From Limnephilus marmoratus (Eukaryota > Arthropoda > Insecta > Trichoptera > Limnephilidae): 64,000 nt of DNA. The DNA is taken from positions 37,208,676-37,272,675 of the forward strand of contig OU862915.1 of the NCBI GenBank assembly GCA_917880885.1. Reading direction: 5' to 3'. This document shows, piece by piece, positions 1 through 10,009 of the stretch (position 1 is its first letter; every line of letters begins with the position of its first letter). The translations under genes were made by a program, and so were the position numbers. Below the pieces are notes generated by a model. That model did not search any database and had not been told where the DNA came from. It saw only the letters and a program-made list of their open reading frames with translations.

Positions 1-40
1 ACACTAGCATATATTGAATCATTTGGCGGGTATGAGATAA

Positions 41-113
41 GCCGCCATAGCTCAGTGGTCAAGAGCAATCGACCGGCAATCGAGAGGACACGGGTTCAAG
101 TCCCGTTGGCGTC
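41..113 (+). tRNA. tRNA-like sequence (pseudo-tRNA or SINE head)
   Basis: The segment folds as a tRNA cloverleaf: a 7-bp acceptor pairing (GCCGCCA with TGGCGTC, one mismatch), a D arm around TAGCTCAGTGGTCAAGAGC, an anticodon loop CCGGCAA and a perfect T arm ACGGG/CCCGT with loop TTCAAGT. The A-box and B-box (GGTTCAAGTCC) promoters are present. Position 33 is C instead of the usual T and the anticodon stem is short, so a working tRNA (anticodon would read GGC, Ala) is unlikely. I infer a tRNA-derived SINE head or tRNA pseudogene. A second sequence with the same anticodon loop lies at 45645-45717. Confidence 0.5.
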
Positions 114-776
114 ATGTATCTTTTCTCGGAAGATTTTTCAATGTGGATGAGTGTTTCAGGCTGATAATTATTGCTTATAATAATTGTTACCCTTTGTGCT
201 ATGCATAAAAAATCTTGTCTTAAAAACGTTAGTTTTACAATTAAAAATAATAATTATAATTTGGTGTTTGGTGAGTATTTAAATTGTACAATTGTTATTT
301 TTGTGGTGTTATTTATTATTAATTTGTCTACAAGTTATTTTTGTGGTGTTATTTATTATTAATTTGTCTACAAGTTCGTAATCAGGCGGTTCGAGCCAAT
401 TATTACGTAACAAGACTTTATTAAACATGACAAGATATTTGCAACTGGAGTAAGAAGGAAGAAGGGCATTATGCTTTTTTTATTAGTACCAAGTCGAATC
501 TGAATTTGTGCAGTCTTTAGACAATTTTTTTTTTTTTTTTATTTTCTTTATTCGTTTCATTGTTAATTACATAAGTTAAGAATTTTTCGACCACCATGCC
601 GCCGAGTTGTGGTGGTTGAAAATTAATAATAATAAAATGCATAACTAAAACACCGTTTAATGATTGGGAAGTGATTTTTATAATTAAGTATGTTAGTAAT
701 AAAACAATAAACAAATCAGCAGTTGCAATTGGATCTCATCAATATTTGTAATGCAGAGATCTCATATAAAATGAAC
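114..776. other. AT-rich sequence without a gene
   Basis: Very AT-rich. It contains a 46-bp direct duplication (TTATTTTTGTGGTGTTATTT at about 295 and 341) and a poly-T run at 521-540. I see no exon, tRNA or transposon coding in it. Confidence 0.5.
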
Positions 777-778
777 TA

Positions 779-1241
779 TAGGGTCTTTCGATATGGACGC
801 TCAATCGCATAGACCTGCAATTTAAGATAGCCCCAAAAGAAGAAGTCCAAAGGTGTTAAATCACACAATATCGGTGGGCAGTTCACGTCGCCGCCGCGTG
901 AGAAAACCATGCCCTAAAATTGCTCGTGCAGAATGTCCATCATGGCTTATGCTGTGGCGTGTAGCACCCTCCTGATGGAACCACATGTTATCGGTATTCA
1001 TATCATCCAGTTTAGGCCACAAGAGTACAGACCAAACATAACGTAACAAATGCCATCCAGCAAATTCCGCCAGATTTATTCAACAAAGTCATTGAAAATT
1101 GGACCTCTCAAATATGTGCCACCAAGCAAAGCCATGGGGGACATTTGAATGTCATTATATTTTACACTTATTACCATAAAATATACTTTCAAATAAATAA
1201 AAAATTGAGTGGATATCTCACATACTTATTGAAAGACCCTG
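779..1241 (-). mobile_element. Deleted mariner-type transposon with TA target duplication
   Basis: Inverted ends GGGTCTTTCRATA are flanked by TA on both sides (777-778 and 1242-1243). The minus strand between about 1050 and 785 encodes the C-terminal half of a mariner transposase: the motif DNMWFHQEGATRH corresponds to the usual WFQQDGATxH, and near the end CDLTPLDFFFWGYLK is the block carrying the third catalytic Asp. The two blocks are in different frames (shift near 870), the second catalytic Asp is Glu, and the N-terminal half is absent. A dead, internally deleted copy. Confidence 0.8.
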
Positions 1242-1494
1242 TACATTCAGTCTACATTCAACCTTCCTTTATCGACATTAGGATTGATACAAGAAATTCA
1301 TTATGGACTGCTGCGAGCAGGCCTCATTTCGTTTGACAAAGTTATTATTATTCAACTCATCAATACATAATTACCTTTCAAGAATTCACTGTAAGGAATA
1401 TTCTTGCAAAAATAAATTCATAATGACCCATTTTTGAAAATGCTAAATTTGTCATCAACTGAAATATTATTTTCATAAAAGAAATGTTTCATAC
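1242..1494. other. Gene-free intronic sequence
   Basis: AT-rich; no recognisable repeat. It lies downstream of the most 3' exon seen for the minus-strand gene, so it is probably intron. Confidence 0.4.
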
Positions 1495-1561
1495 CTTTTT
1501 CTTCCTAAAGAATAAACTTCCCCTCTTCCGCCTCTTCTCTGCATGAGGATCAAACACAGTT
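1495..1561 (-). CDS. Host gene exon 7 (basic RKRGSLFF segment)
   Basis: Internal coding exon of the minus-strand host gene. The acceptor is a T-rich tract ending TATTTCAG at 1562-1564 and the donor is AAG|GTATGA at 1494-1489. It enters in phase 2 (completing a Gln codon with the preceding exon) and leaves in phase 0. It encodes 22 whole codons, TVFDPHAEKRRKRGSLFF followed by RKKK, a strongly basic segment. From memory such a basic stretch can precede the C1 domain in Dbl-family RhoGEFs of the AKAP13/ARHGEF2 group; that identification is only a guess. Later exons lie outside the window or were not found. Confidence 0.82.
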
Positions 1562-1564
1562 CTG

Positions 1565-2125
1565 AAATAATAATACCCACATCTTTAGTAAATTATTATT
1601 CAGAGAGAACTTACAAAAATTTGAACAAATAAAGACACAATGCAAAACATAAAAAAATACAACAACCAACATGCCGACACTACAAATTAGTCAAATAAAT
1701 AATATTTTTATAAAACAGTTGTAAGAGAATTTTTGGCTGACTTTTTGACTATCCCATGAAATGAAAATCAATGATGGATTAAGAGGAAGTATTAATGTAA
1801 GGAACCTCAGGGTTCGAGTCTGAGAAGAAACTATAAAAATAGGTGTGATTATTGTGCAGGGAAAGACTGGTGTTTTGGTTGAAATACTAGGATTCTATTC
1901 ATTACAATTTAGATCCTATAATTTTTTGTACATATGAGCATTATTTTCATTGGTTTTTCTTCAGGACAGTACTGAAAAAATCTTTCAGTCCCCAAAATGA
2001 ATATATCGATAAATGTTTTATTGATAATGTCCATAACTTGTCATCATTCTCGATCACGACTGCAGATCGCCAACGATTAAACAATAGTTCACATCAACTA
2101 AATTAGGCATATTTTTTTATTTTAT
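1565..2125. other. Intron sequence between host exons 6 and 7
   Basis: No coding or repeat signal recognised apart from the SINE-B fragment that starts near 2130. Confidence 0.4.
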
Positions 2126-2129
2126 TTGA

Positions 2130-2412
2130 ATATCGCTCAAGAGCCCCAATTGCTCCCAACCGTCTGGAGGGGAAGGAGATAGGAAAGAGGAAGGTTGGGA
2201 AGTGCCTGGCCATTCAGATCTGGTCACCAAACAAGGCTAAAGCCATTTCAGACAAGGTTTCGATTCTGAATGGTTGTCTTTCACTAGAGTGATAGCGAAA
2301 GTATCTACCGCTATGGAATGTAACGCAAATAGAGTATGTATTATTTGAATTTGATTTAAGCCCGCGTCCTCCAAATTAGTAGCCAAGGATCATACCGCTC
2401 AACTACAGAGAC
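2130..2412 (-). repeat. SINE-B copy, reverse orientation
   Basis: Read on the minus strand it matches the other SINE-B copies in this window: degenerate tRNA-like head near 2412, then the block around CAGATCTGAATGGCCAGG, a CTTCC-rich tract and a terminal ATTGGGGCTCTTG-type end. Diverged, with the head poorly preserved. Inserted in a host intron. Confidence 0.7.
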
Positions 2413-2642
2413 CGTCATTTAGTTGACATGAACTGTTATTTGATATTTGTTGCAGTCTTTCTCGGGTTCTAACTATGGGGCCAGTAATAAATCTAAAATA
2501 AATAACCTATCCCTTGGTCCAAAGTTATCGCTCTCACTATTACATCACAAAGGTCATCAGCAGGAGTCATTGCAAGGATTGTACCTAGAAACGTAAGATG
2601 TTTCTTTGTAGATCTTAAATCGGATCCCATTCCTGTACTTAC

Positions 2643-2759
2643 TGCGTCAGTAGTTCGTGCAGCATCAGATGGCCGCTGGTGGCTCCCGAGCCATCACCGG
2701 CAATGATGGCCAGCTCCTCCTCAGTCTCGCTCTCCGTGAGGGCTCCCGAAGTGGTCAGG
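2643..2759 (-). CDS. Host gene exon 6
   Basis: Internal coding exon of 117 bp. The donor is a perfect GTAAGT (2642-2637) after ACGCA; the acceptor is CCGTCAG at 2766-2760 behind a T-rich tract. Only one frame is open: it enters in phase 2 and leaves in phase 2, which fits exons 5 and 7. The peptide is LTTSGALTESETEEELAII then AGDGSGATSGHLMLHELLTQ, an acidic Ser/Thr-rich stretch with no domain I recognise. It is much more GC-rich than the surrounding intron. Confidence 0.8.
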
Positions 2760-2766
2760 CTGACGG

Positions 2767-3159
2767 TGGTCGCAAAACAAAATTTGAAGCGAAAAGAAAA
2801 CAAAACAGAAAACAGTCAACAAAACGAAATGATAAAATTGCAAGCATAAATAAAAAGCTGTGTACAGTAGAACGTAATAACTGAATGAAGGACAAATTGA
2901 TTGTGAACCCTGAGTAAGATTTGAACCTTGGCTAGAGCGACCTTGAAAGCAAGAAAAACTTTAGATGAACTTGATTTCAATAATAAATCGATTACATTTA
3001 TCTCGACTGTAGTAATAATATTCAACTACAGTGACACCGAATATCGTAATAGCTCTACCGTAGTATCATTATTGATTACAAATCATCAACAATAATTCAG
3101 CTTAGATAATGTTGTCTATTTTAAGAGCTCCATTTAAGGGACGTTGAGTAGGATAATAA
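2767..3159. other. Intron sequence preceding a minisatellite
   Basis: AT-rich intron (host exons 5-6). No gene seen; toward 3025 it grades into degenerate copies of the TTCAACTTAAGTGACATT minisatellite. Confidence 0.4.
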
Positions 3160-3440
3160 CAGGTTTAAGTGACATTGCATATAGGAATGATTCAACTTAA
3201 GTGACATTGAGCACACTAATAACTCGGCTTAAGGGACCTTGAGTATAGTAATAATTCAACTTAAATGATTAGAGCACAGTAATAACTCGGCTTAAGTGAC
3301 CTTGAGTGTGGTAATAATTCAACTTAAGTGACATTGAGCGCAGTAATAACTCAGCTTGGGTGACCTTGAGTATAGTAATAGTGACTTTGAGCACAGTAAT
3401 AGTTCGGCTTAAGTGACCTTGAGTATAGTACCTAGTGACC
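3160..3440. repeat. Minisatellite, about 43-bp half units
   Basis: Alternating half units: TAATAACTCGGCTTAAGTGA-CCTTGAGTATAG and TAATAATTCAACTTAAGTGA-CATTGAGCACAG, giving a higher-order period near 86 bp and roughly six half units. The same family recurs at 7780-7910, 4.3 kb away in the same host gene. Confidence 0.85.
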
Positions 3441-3649
3441 GTAGTATATGTCTACAATCTAAGATCATTTTGAGTTTGTTGATTAACAACTTGGCTACAA
3501 TGATACATTTCTTTAGTCACTGTAAAATTACAGTACACTAGAAAATCTTTACATCAAACCCTGACAATTGGAAAAAACACATAAGTCAAAATTTTTCCCA
3601 AGGAAAAAAAAAATTCTAAATTAATCTGCATAATTCTAAAAATTCGATT

Positions 3650-3940
3650 GTGAAAATTTAACATAATTTCGTAAAGTAAATCTGAAAGTCAGGCCGTGGA
3701 AATAAATTAATATTCATTCGTATTATTATTTCGAAATTCTAAATCTGAAAATCCGGCCGCACCAGTAATCGGTCTCACTTTTTCGATTCACAGGTGAATA
3801 CATCGCATTTTGAAAAATTTACTTGGAATATCTGAATTTGAAGGGCCGGCCACGACGGTAATCGGCTGCGAAAATTGAATTTACACACGAATAAGACATA
3901 TTATTACAAAATTACCCATCTGAATTTGAAGGGGTGACTG
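3650..3940. repeat. Degenerate tandem repeat, about 115 bp, three copies
   Basis: The phrase AAATCTGAAARTCMGGCC, followed by TAATCGG, recurs near 3678, 3740 and 3830 with intervening AATTTTACGAA-like sequence. Strongly diverged, so copy borders are approximate. Confidence 0.5.
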
Positions 3941-4025
3941 CGGAACCCAAGTTTTATTAGACGAGCAATAAAATTTATAAAATTTCAAATTAGAATTCGT
4001 GAAATAGAAATTTGATTATTATTAA

Positions 4026-4545
4026 CTGGTCACAGGCCAGAGACGCGCCGGCGCGCGCGTCATATGCGCATGCGCGAGAAAATAATTAAAATATTTTAAT
4101 AATATTGTCGACGAAAAACTTTTGGTCTGCGATTTTGGCCCTTCTATGTACATAATTTGTATGAAGAACAGTGTCAGAATCGCTTGCGCCATCATTACTC
4201 TAGGTGGTGCTAAAAGTTTCATTCACCTAGTCACCCTGGAATATTTTTAAAACGATTTCATCCATGACAATGCGCTGTCATAAATTGCCGCGAATTTAAC
4301 GGTCACAATAAATGAGTGTATCGCGAATAAAACATTGTAAAACCTATTAATTTAACGTAATAAATGCAAGTAATGTTGTTTTGGTAGATAGTTTATTGTG
4401 TTGTGAACGTTTTTCAGTCAATAAAATATACAATAGCTCAAAATTAATCAACAAAACATTCAATTCAAAGTTCAAAATGGTGCTTTTTTAGTGTTTTTTT
4501 GTGAAGTTTCGCGAATTTCCGCGAAATGGCATGGCCTGTGACCGG
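4026..4545. mobile_element. piggyBac-like non-autonomous element 1 (TTAA target)
   Basis: Inverted ends CYGGTCACAGGCCA are bounded by TTAA on both sides (4022-4025 and 4546-4549). A CpG-rich subterminal block with GCGCGCG lies near the left end. No transposase frame. TTAA duplication is the signature of the piggyBac superfamily; assignment rests on that and on the inverted ends. Confidence 0.75.
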
Positions 4546-4549
4546 TTAA

Positions 4550-5304
4550 CTTTTTCCACGCGATCGTAACAACAGTTGATACGGCAAAAAGCCACGCCTC
4601 ACACGCGCCCGTATCTGCCCTTGTTACGCTAACTTCGACTGCCAATATCACAGCGTTCCTATATCACACTATTTTTTCCCGCTTGCTAGGATATTCGTGT
4701 AACTATCACGATGCTGACATCTTCAGGCATATTTCGAAAGTAAAATTGTATTTCGTAAAAAACATCTATAATCAAGTGAATGTATTCGTCGTACCTTTGA
4801 ATGCAAAGTTCTCAATTTACTCCACAGATGGCGCTAGTAGTTTGCGCAGGCGCTCCATGCGATTTCGACTGACCAAATTGGACAAGCGTCGATAACATTT
4901 GTTATCGAGATCGCACGTATTCGCACACGTTTGTTTATGTTGTGAAAGTGTGATTTTGAATTTACATAAAAATTTTATTAATTTTAGAGTCATCAGAAGT
5001 TTTAGAACTTGTTTATACGAATTAATTATGAGGTACCACTTGTGTCTATCAACGCAGTGTCCTGAGTCTTTGAGATAATATGGGTACGTTTTTTGTTTTT
5101 TATAAACATCTAGGAGTGTTTACAGACGATGATTTGGTTTCAAATTGTAGATAATAATCTCATCTGTTTATATAGTATGATAAATCATGCCATAATATGC
5201 TGTAATTTGACATAAAATTGGTTGGATAGATATTTGAAATATGACATATACATGTACCGCGTATGGGTATTGAAAAAACGGAGTAGTTCAACGCGGGGAA
5301 AAGG
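4550..5304. mobile_element. piggyBac-like non-autonomous element 2 (TTAA target)
   Basis: Ends are TTAA-CTTTTTCCACGCG on the left and CGCGGGGAAAAGG-TTAA on the right, a 13-bp imperfect inverted repeat with TTAA at 4546-4549 and 5305-5308. It shares its left TTAA with element 1. The 755-bp interior has no transposase; a short open frame at 4683-4895 encodes nothing recognisable. Confidence 0.75.
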
Positions 5305-5749
5305 TTAAAATACACTGATCATTCAGTTGAGACGTCCTACTGTAAAACAAAAGCTTCTGTACCTTCTAACAACAGTTTTGATAAAGATCTAAACAACTTA
5401 GCATAATAAAAATGTAATGAATCGGCCTAGACAAAACAAAAATACACTTTGACATTTTCAAACAAAATCGTTATTATTTCTTCTTTAGCTATAAATTAAT
5501 TATATACAGACAACATCATATAAATAAAAATCCATGCAAAAACTGAACACTAAATAAAAAACGAAAACATCATTTAAATACAAACCAAGAATTTTTTTGT
5601 GTGTTTGAGTTATGATGAAGTCTTTATTATGTACAATATACCTACAATCAAAATTATTTTTTGAATGGAATAAAAAATAAAAAAAAGTTATATTTAGTCT
5701 GCTCACCAAGAAGAAATCATAATACATAAATCACAGTACAACTAACTAA

Positions 5750-6133
5750 CTAACCATCACGCCATTCCCCCACAGGGGTAGGCGGAGAGGACGGACCGCT
5801 AAACAACTCGGTCTTGGCACACACTCCTTATTCACGTTCATCGTCTCATACATGCTCTTCTATTATTCTGACTCTTGACATGGCCCGACTCAAGTATCTG
5901 ATTCACTTGGTCGTGCCATGTCTTTCTCGGGCGTCCTCGACTTCTACCATTCACATTTGCGTCATATATTCTCCTTACACTCCTTTCCTCGTTCATTCAC
6001 TCTACATGCCCAAACCATCGGAGCGTTCCTTTCTTGATCTTACTCATTACGCTTACATCAGCCTTGCATTCTTTGCGGATCTCCACGTTTCTCAAAAGAT
6101 CATACATGGTTTTACCACACATATGCCGCAGGG
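5750..6133 (-). pseudogene. 3' end of a non-LTR retrotransposon ORF (copy 1)
   Basis: Minus-strand translation gives the C-terminal region found in many insect endonuclease/reverse-transcriptase LINEs: KIKKGTLRWFGHVE, then RRIYDANVNG, GRPRKTWHD and VWRSVLSAYPCG-like blocks in the right order. Stop codons interrupt it (after GHVE and near the end). On the minus strand it ends in a TTAG tetranucleotide tail (seen as AACTAACTAACTAACC on the plus strand), typical of LINE insertion. 5'-truncated copies of the same family sit at 8480 and 55115. Confidence 0.75.
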
Positions 6134-6324
6134 ATTTCATTTACAAATGTGTTTCACAGTACAAATATTTTTTATTTATTTTTGTATTGTGTAGTACCTA
6201 CCTACAATTGATTTTACCTTTCATCACTTGGCATTTGCAATATGTTCGTACAATTCCGGTCCGGATGGGAACTAAAACTAAATAATAATAAATATATTTG
6301 GAATTTTTTTTTTTACATTAGCTC

Positions 6325-6530
6325 CGGCTCTAGGGTAGGAATCTGGAAGTCAATGTGTCCTAGAGTGACAGACATGAAACCATCCCTCCCAATGCAGTGC
6401 AAGGCAATGGGTCGACAAAGTCTGGTTGGAGAGTTTAGAAGGTCTCCCTCAACCAGTCTCTCCAAATCCGCCTGGGTAAGTGCGGTAAATGGGCAAACGC
6501 ATCCGCCGCCAAGACCTAGACCCATGACAA
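6325..6530 (-). repeat. SINE-A fragment, reverse
   Basis: Carries the central SINE-A blocks in reverse (CATCCCTCCCAATGCAGTGC, CTCAACCAGTCTCTCC, ACGCATCCGCCGCCAAGACC). Both ends are missing. Long open frames here come from this repeat and are not genes. Confidence 0.8.
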
Positions 6531-6903
6531 ATAATGTATTTTTTCTGTAAAGATTGTGATGCACTTTGCGTTTAATTTACTTGTTTTTTTAATATGATTT
6601 CTTCTTGATAAAACAGAGCAAAAGTATGTATGTATAATAATAAAAATAATGGATCATAAGCAATAAATTAAAAAAATTATAATTTGCAATAAAATTTATC
6701 AATACCAAATATCCAATCAACTTGTGATTGAAAAAAATAATTAAAATATGGTATAGAGGGATTACAATACTAAAACTATAAACCTAAATCCCTCAAACAA
6801 CACAAAACATTCCAACAGCCTACAACAATTTAAAAAATAATTTGCTATGTAGGCAGTAAAAAATATATTTCACATAGCAAAATGAAAGTAAATATTGACT
6901 CAC

Positions 6904-7037
6904 AGTGGCGCGGCAGGTGGGGCCTCATGTGGCAGGGCCACAATGCTCGGTGTTGAGACCGACTTCTGCAACGGAAGTCTCGGAGCAAGCCTGGAGCATT
7001 CTGCTTCTCGGAGGGCTACTATTTTCTGGAAGTCTTT
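6904..7037 (-). CDS. Host gene exon 5
   Basis: Internal coding exon of 134 bp with a consensus donor CCACT|GTGAGT (6903-6898) and an acceptor AATTCCAG ending at 7038. It enters in phase 0 and leaves in phase 2, matching exons 4 and 6. It encodes KDFQKIVALREAECSRLAPR, then LPLQKSVSTPSIVALPHEA and a short Pro/Ala tail. The Arg/Ser-rich LQKSVSTPS segment resembles a kinase or 14-3-3 target site; that function is inference. No domain recognised. Confidence 0.85.
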
Positions 7038-7177
7038 CTGGAATTGGCAATTCAAATATTGGTTAGAAAGCCTAAACTTAGGTGGTTGAACGGTGTGGAG
7101 GCGAACACCATAGACATAGGGAATCGAAGGAGAAGTTTTATGCAGTCAGCTGTGATGGTGATTTGTGTTTTGTTTTT

Positions 7178-7624
7178 TACAATTAGCTCCACACAGGAGG
7201 CCCTGAGGAAAGTAATTCCCCTTAGGACCTGTCAGCTTTGAGGGCGCTGTGTGGAGGGTCTTCTTAGGAAAGGAAGGAGGAAGTTCTGGGAAGGAGAAGG
7301 CATTAGGGCTGGGGTCAGTGTGTCTAGGAGTGATGGACGTATGAATCCATCCCTCCCACTGCGGTGCAAGGCGATGTTCCGAGAGAGTACGGCAGGAAAA
7401 GTCAAAGGGACTCCCTCAACCATTCTCTCCCGATCCGGCCTGCCATGCAGCTGGTGGGCGGACGCATTCGCCGCAAAGACACAGCCAAACCTCACCCCAC
7501 GAACCCGGTCACCCCTGCTAAGTCACCAAAAGTAGCGAACTACTTGGGGTGACCTATGGCAGAGGTGTTGGTTATCCAATACATGGTTTCCGGGACGGCG
7601 GTACCCATACCCGCCTCCCAAATT
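7178..7624 (-). repeat. SINE-A copy, near full length, reverse
   Basis: Runs in reverse from the 3' end (AGCTCCACACAGGAGGCCCT) through GCATTCGCCGCAAAGAC and the GGGTGACCTATGGCAGAGGT block to the head-proximal CGGTACCCATACCCGCCTCC. Poly-T before its left end is the A-tail of the minus-strand insert. It lies in the host intron between exons 4 and 5. Open frames on both strands here are repeat-derived. Confidence 0.88.
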
Positions 7625-7779
7625 AAAATTGAAGCAAAATGAACTCTTGCTAGAATATCATTCCTTAGCCCATCCCATTCAAAGATATTTTGACTGAAAC
7701 TGTGCAAATTTGTGCAGAATTTGTTAATGCAGTAAAAATTTCATAACTATGTGTTTCTGTATTTATTTGACATCGCGTC

Positions 7780-7910
7780 TGGTAATAATTCAACTTAGGT
7801 GACATTGAGCGCAGTAATAACTCGACTTAAGTGACCTTGAGCATAATAATAATTCAACTTAAGCAACATTGAGTGCTGTAATAACTTGGCTTAAGTGACC
7901 TTGAGTGTAC
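7780..7910. repeat. Second array of the 43/86-bp minisatellite
   Basis: Three to four half units of the same TTCAACTTAAG-CATTGAG / CGGCTTAAGTGACCTTGAG family seen at 3160-3440, in the same orientation. Confidence 0.8.
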
Positions 7911-8203
7911 TGTAGGACTTCTGCCTATCAGGACAAGCTAATAAATAGAGCGACTCAACTGCTTAATTATTCTGCATTGACCATCAACATTTTCAATGTC
8001 ACTTACAGACAGTTCAGCAACTATCTTTTTGACGCAAGTCACAAAATAATAAAACTGCCCCCGTGCCTTTTTAATTTGTAATCTTGTCCATGATATATTG
8101 GTGTAAAACCGTTTTACAGAAACCATGAAAAATACAGGAATAACTCGATTTGATAGATAACCATTTTGTAAGTTCTATCTAAACTAAAAGAAAACCCGTT
8201 TAC

Positions 8204-8414
8204 CTGAAGATCTGCCTCGTTGAGCGAATGCGTGCTCTGCGCCGCGCTGTGTCTCCCGGGTCTCCTCCGGGCGGCCGAGCCCCCGTTGGCGACGGCGGCC
8301 GCCGCCACGGCCGATCCCAACAGACGACGGGTGGCCGCCCCACCGCCGCGCCCGCTTGACGCCGAATTGTCCACATCGTCACACTCGCTCTCCATGGACG
8401 AGAGAGACATGCTG
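8204..8414 (-). CDS. Host gene exon 4 (Ser/Gly/Ala-rich)
   Basis: Internal coding exon of 211 bp, about 65-70% GC against an AT-rich surround. Donor CTTCAG|GTAAAC at 8203; acceptor GCTCTCCAG at 8415. It enters in phase 2 and leaves in phase 0, in agreement with both neighbours. It encodes SMSLSSMESECDDVDNSASS, a Gly/Ala/Arg-rich linker, and ends HSAAQSTHSLNEADLQ. The acceptor is a tandem CAGCAG (NAGNAG), so one Ser/Gln-region codon may be optional. No catalytic domain; it reads as a disordered regulatory region. Confidence 0.88.
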
Positions 8415-8479
8415 CTGGAGAGCAAATCATTATTACTAAGTAGACAAAGATTTCACATCTAGTTGAATTAACTATCTAA

Positions 8480-8705
8480 GTAACCATCACGCCGTTTCAC
8501 CGCACGGGAGGCAGAGAGGATAGACTGCCAAATAACTCAGTCTTGGCACACAATCTTTGCCTTAATCACATTCATACATCGTCTCATATGTACTCGGGGA
8601 CCTCATTTCTACAGCATTCAGTCTACTTTTATCCTTCCTCTGCCAGTTTCATGCCTCACTGTCGTACATCAGGGTAAGTCCCAGCACTCCATTGTGGACT
8701 GCTAA
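8480..8705 (-). pseudogene. 3' end of the same non-LTR retrotransposon (copy 2, deleted)
   Basis: Minus strand reads LTLMYDSEA-NWQRKDKSRL-NAVEMR, the usual LMYGSETW..KS..NAVEMR block of LINE reverse transcriptases, joined by a deletion to the terminal RSVLSAYPCG-like block shared with 5750-6133. Frameshifted and truncated. Confidence 0.7.
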
Positions 8706-8770
8706 CTTCGCATCTTTGAACAGTTTTTTTATCAGCGCTAACGGCATTCAGTCATCCATTAATAGAGTTA

Positions 8771-8796
8771 GGGAACGTACCCATACTACGTGACTC
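8771..8796. repeat. Solo left end of a Harbinger-like MITE
   Basis: GGGAACGTACCCATACTACG-TGAC is identical to the terminal repeat of the element at 27029-27195, preceded by TTA. No matching right end nearby, so this is a relic. Confidence 0.65.
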
Positions 8797-8799
8797 CAA

Positions 8800-9615
8800 A
8801 AATAACAATCGTACCTACATATTGAGTAGAAAAAGTAAGTTGATTATTAAGTTGTAGAAGAAAACGAAATTATTTTTTACTTTTTAGTGCATTTTTTGAA
8901 GTCGTTTTTATGTTTTGTTAAAATTTTTGATAATTTTTTGATTTTTAGTGAATCTGAAGTTACACTAACTAATTCGATTAAGATTCGGCCGAGTATCGTT
9001 AATTTGCTCTTAAGAATTGGAGAGTTCCGTTACTTTGTCATGGTTCCCATAATTAGAACCTAACCAAACTCTCATCAAACTACCCTTGAAGTACATCCTT
9101 TCCAGTAAAAAAAGAATGTTCGAAATCGGTTGGCGTGATGTCGAGTTATTCGTCCATTTGTCGCGCACAAACTTGATGCAAATTTAACACTTATATGATT
9201 TTCTGATGGATGCCATTGTCAGAACTGGACTAAATTAAAATGGGACCACACGGGAAGCACCAGCTTTCAAATAAAAAAAGAATCATCAATATCGGTTCAC
9301 CCAGTCGAAAGTTCAGAGGTAACAAACCATTAAATACAATAAATTAAAAACAATACAGTCGAATTGAGAACCTCCTCCTTTTCGTAGTCGTTTAAAAAAG
9401 AGAGACTGGAGTTCCTAATTTTTCAAAAACGAAAATCAAAAATGAAACATTTTTGAGTCCAATAATCAGAAACAGAAAAATAAACACCAAATCTTCCACA
9501 CATTTTAACAGTATTTATAGTTTTTGAAAATTGTTATGCTTTGCATTTGCAAATAGCATAACATTTGTATCACACAAACATAAAAGTGTTGCCTCTAAAT
9601 GTAATGTATATGTTG
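8800..9615. other. Intron sequence between host exons 3 and 4
   Basis: AT-rich, no coding signal and no repeat I can place. Confidence 0.4.
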
Positions 9616-9735
9616 TGGGCCGATCGTAAAATCAGGCAGATTGTGATGTGCCTAGCAACATCGTGAAGTGCCTGGCGGCCAGATCTTGAAGTGCCTGAGG
9701 CGCATCACGATCTGCCTGATTTTACGATTGGCCTG
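9616..9735. repeat. Short palindromic MITE
   Basis: About 34-bp inverted arms (GGCCGATCGTAAAATCAGGC at 9618 and GCCTGATTTTACGATTGGCC at 9714) with inner repeats of AAGTGCCTG. Total about 118 bp; no coding. It sits 35 bp from the donor of host exon 3. Confidence 0.75.
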
Positions 9736-9769
9736 TGACATATATATATAGGTAATGGGGCCCCATTAC

Positions 9770-9905
9770 CTCCTCTGCCTGGTTCTCTCTTGCGCAAGCT
9801 TGTGTCGGGAACTGAGGTCTTCCAGTCCCGTCCAAGATCTCCTGCGGGCAATCTCTCCCATCTCCGACTCAACGCGCCATGACAACCAGCATCGACCATC
9901 TCCTG
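9770..9905 (-). CDS. Host gene exon 3
   Basis: Internal coding exon of 136 bp. Acceptor TTTGTCTCTTTCAG at 9906, donor GAG|GTAATG at 9769. It enters in phase 1 and leaves in phase 2, as both neighbours require. It encodes GDGRCWLSWRVESEMGEIAR then RRSWTGLEDLSSRHKLAQER and TRQR. The RRRSW and RTRQRS segments look like basophilic kinase sites (inference). The acceptor is again a tandem CAGCAG. The donor lies inside a perfect 20-bp palindrome at 9751-9770. Confidence 0.85.
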
Positions 9906-10009
9906 CTGAAAGAGACAAATTGATTCTATCAATATTATAACATTGCGATGGTGAAGAGTGAACAATAATGTCCGAAAAGAAGAAAAACAAACCTTAGTAA
10001 AAATCACTT

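Noticed and set aside
5814..6194. 126-codon plus-strand frame
   Set aside because: Antisense shadow of the LINE ORF end at 5750-6133, whose minus-strand translation carries recognisable motifs.
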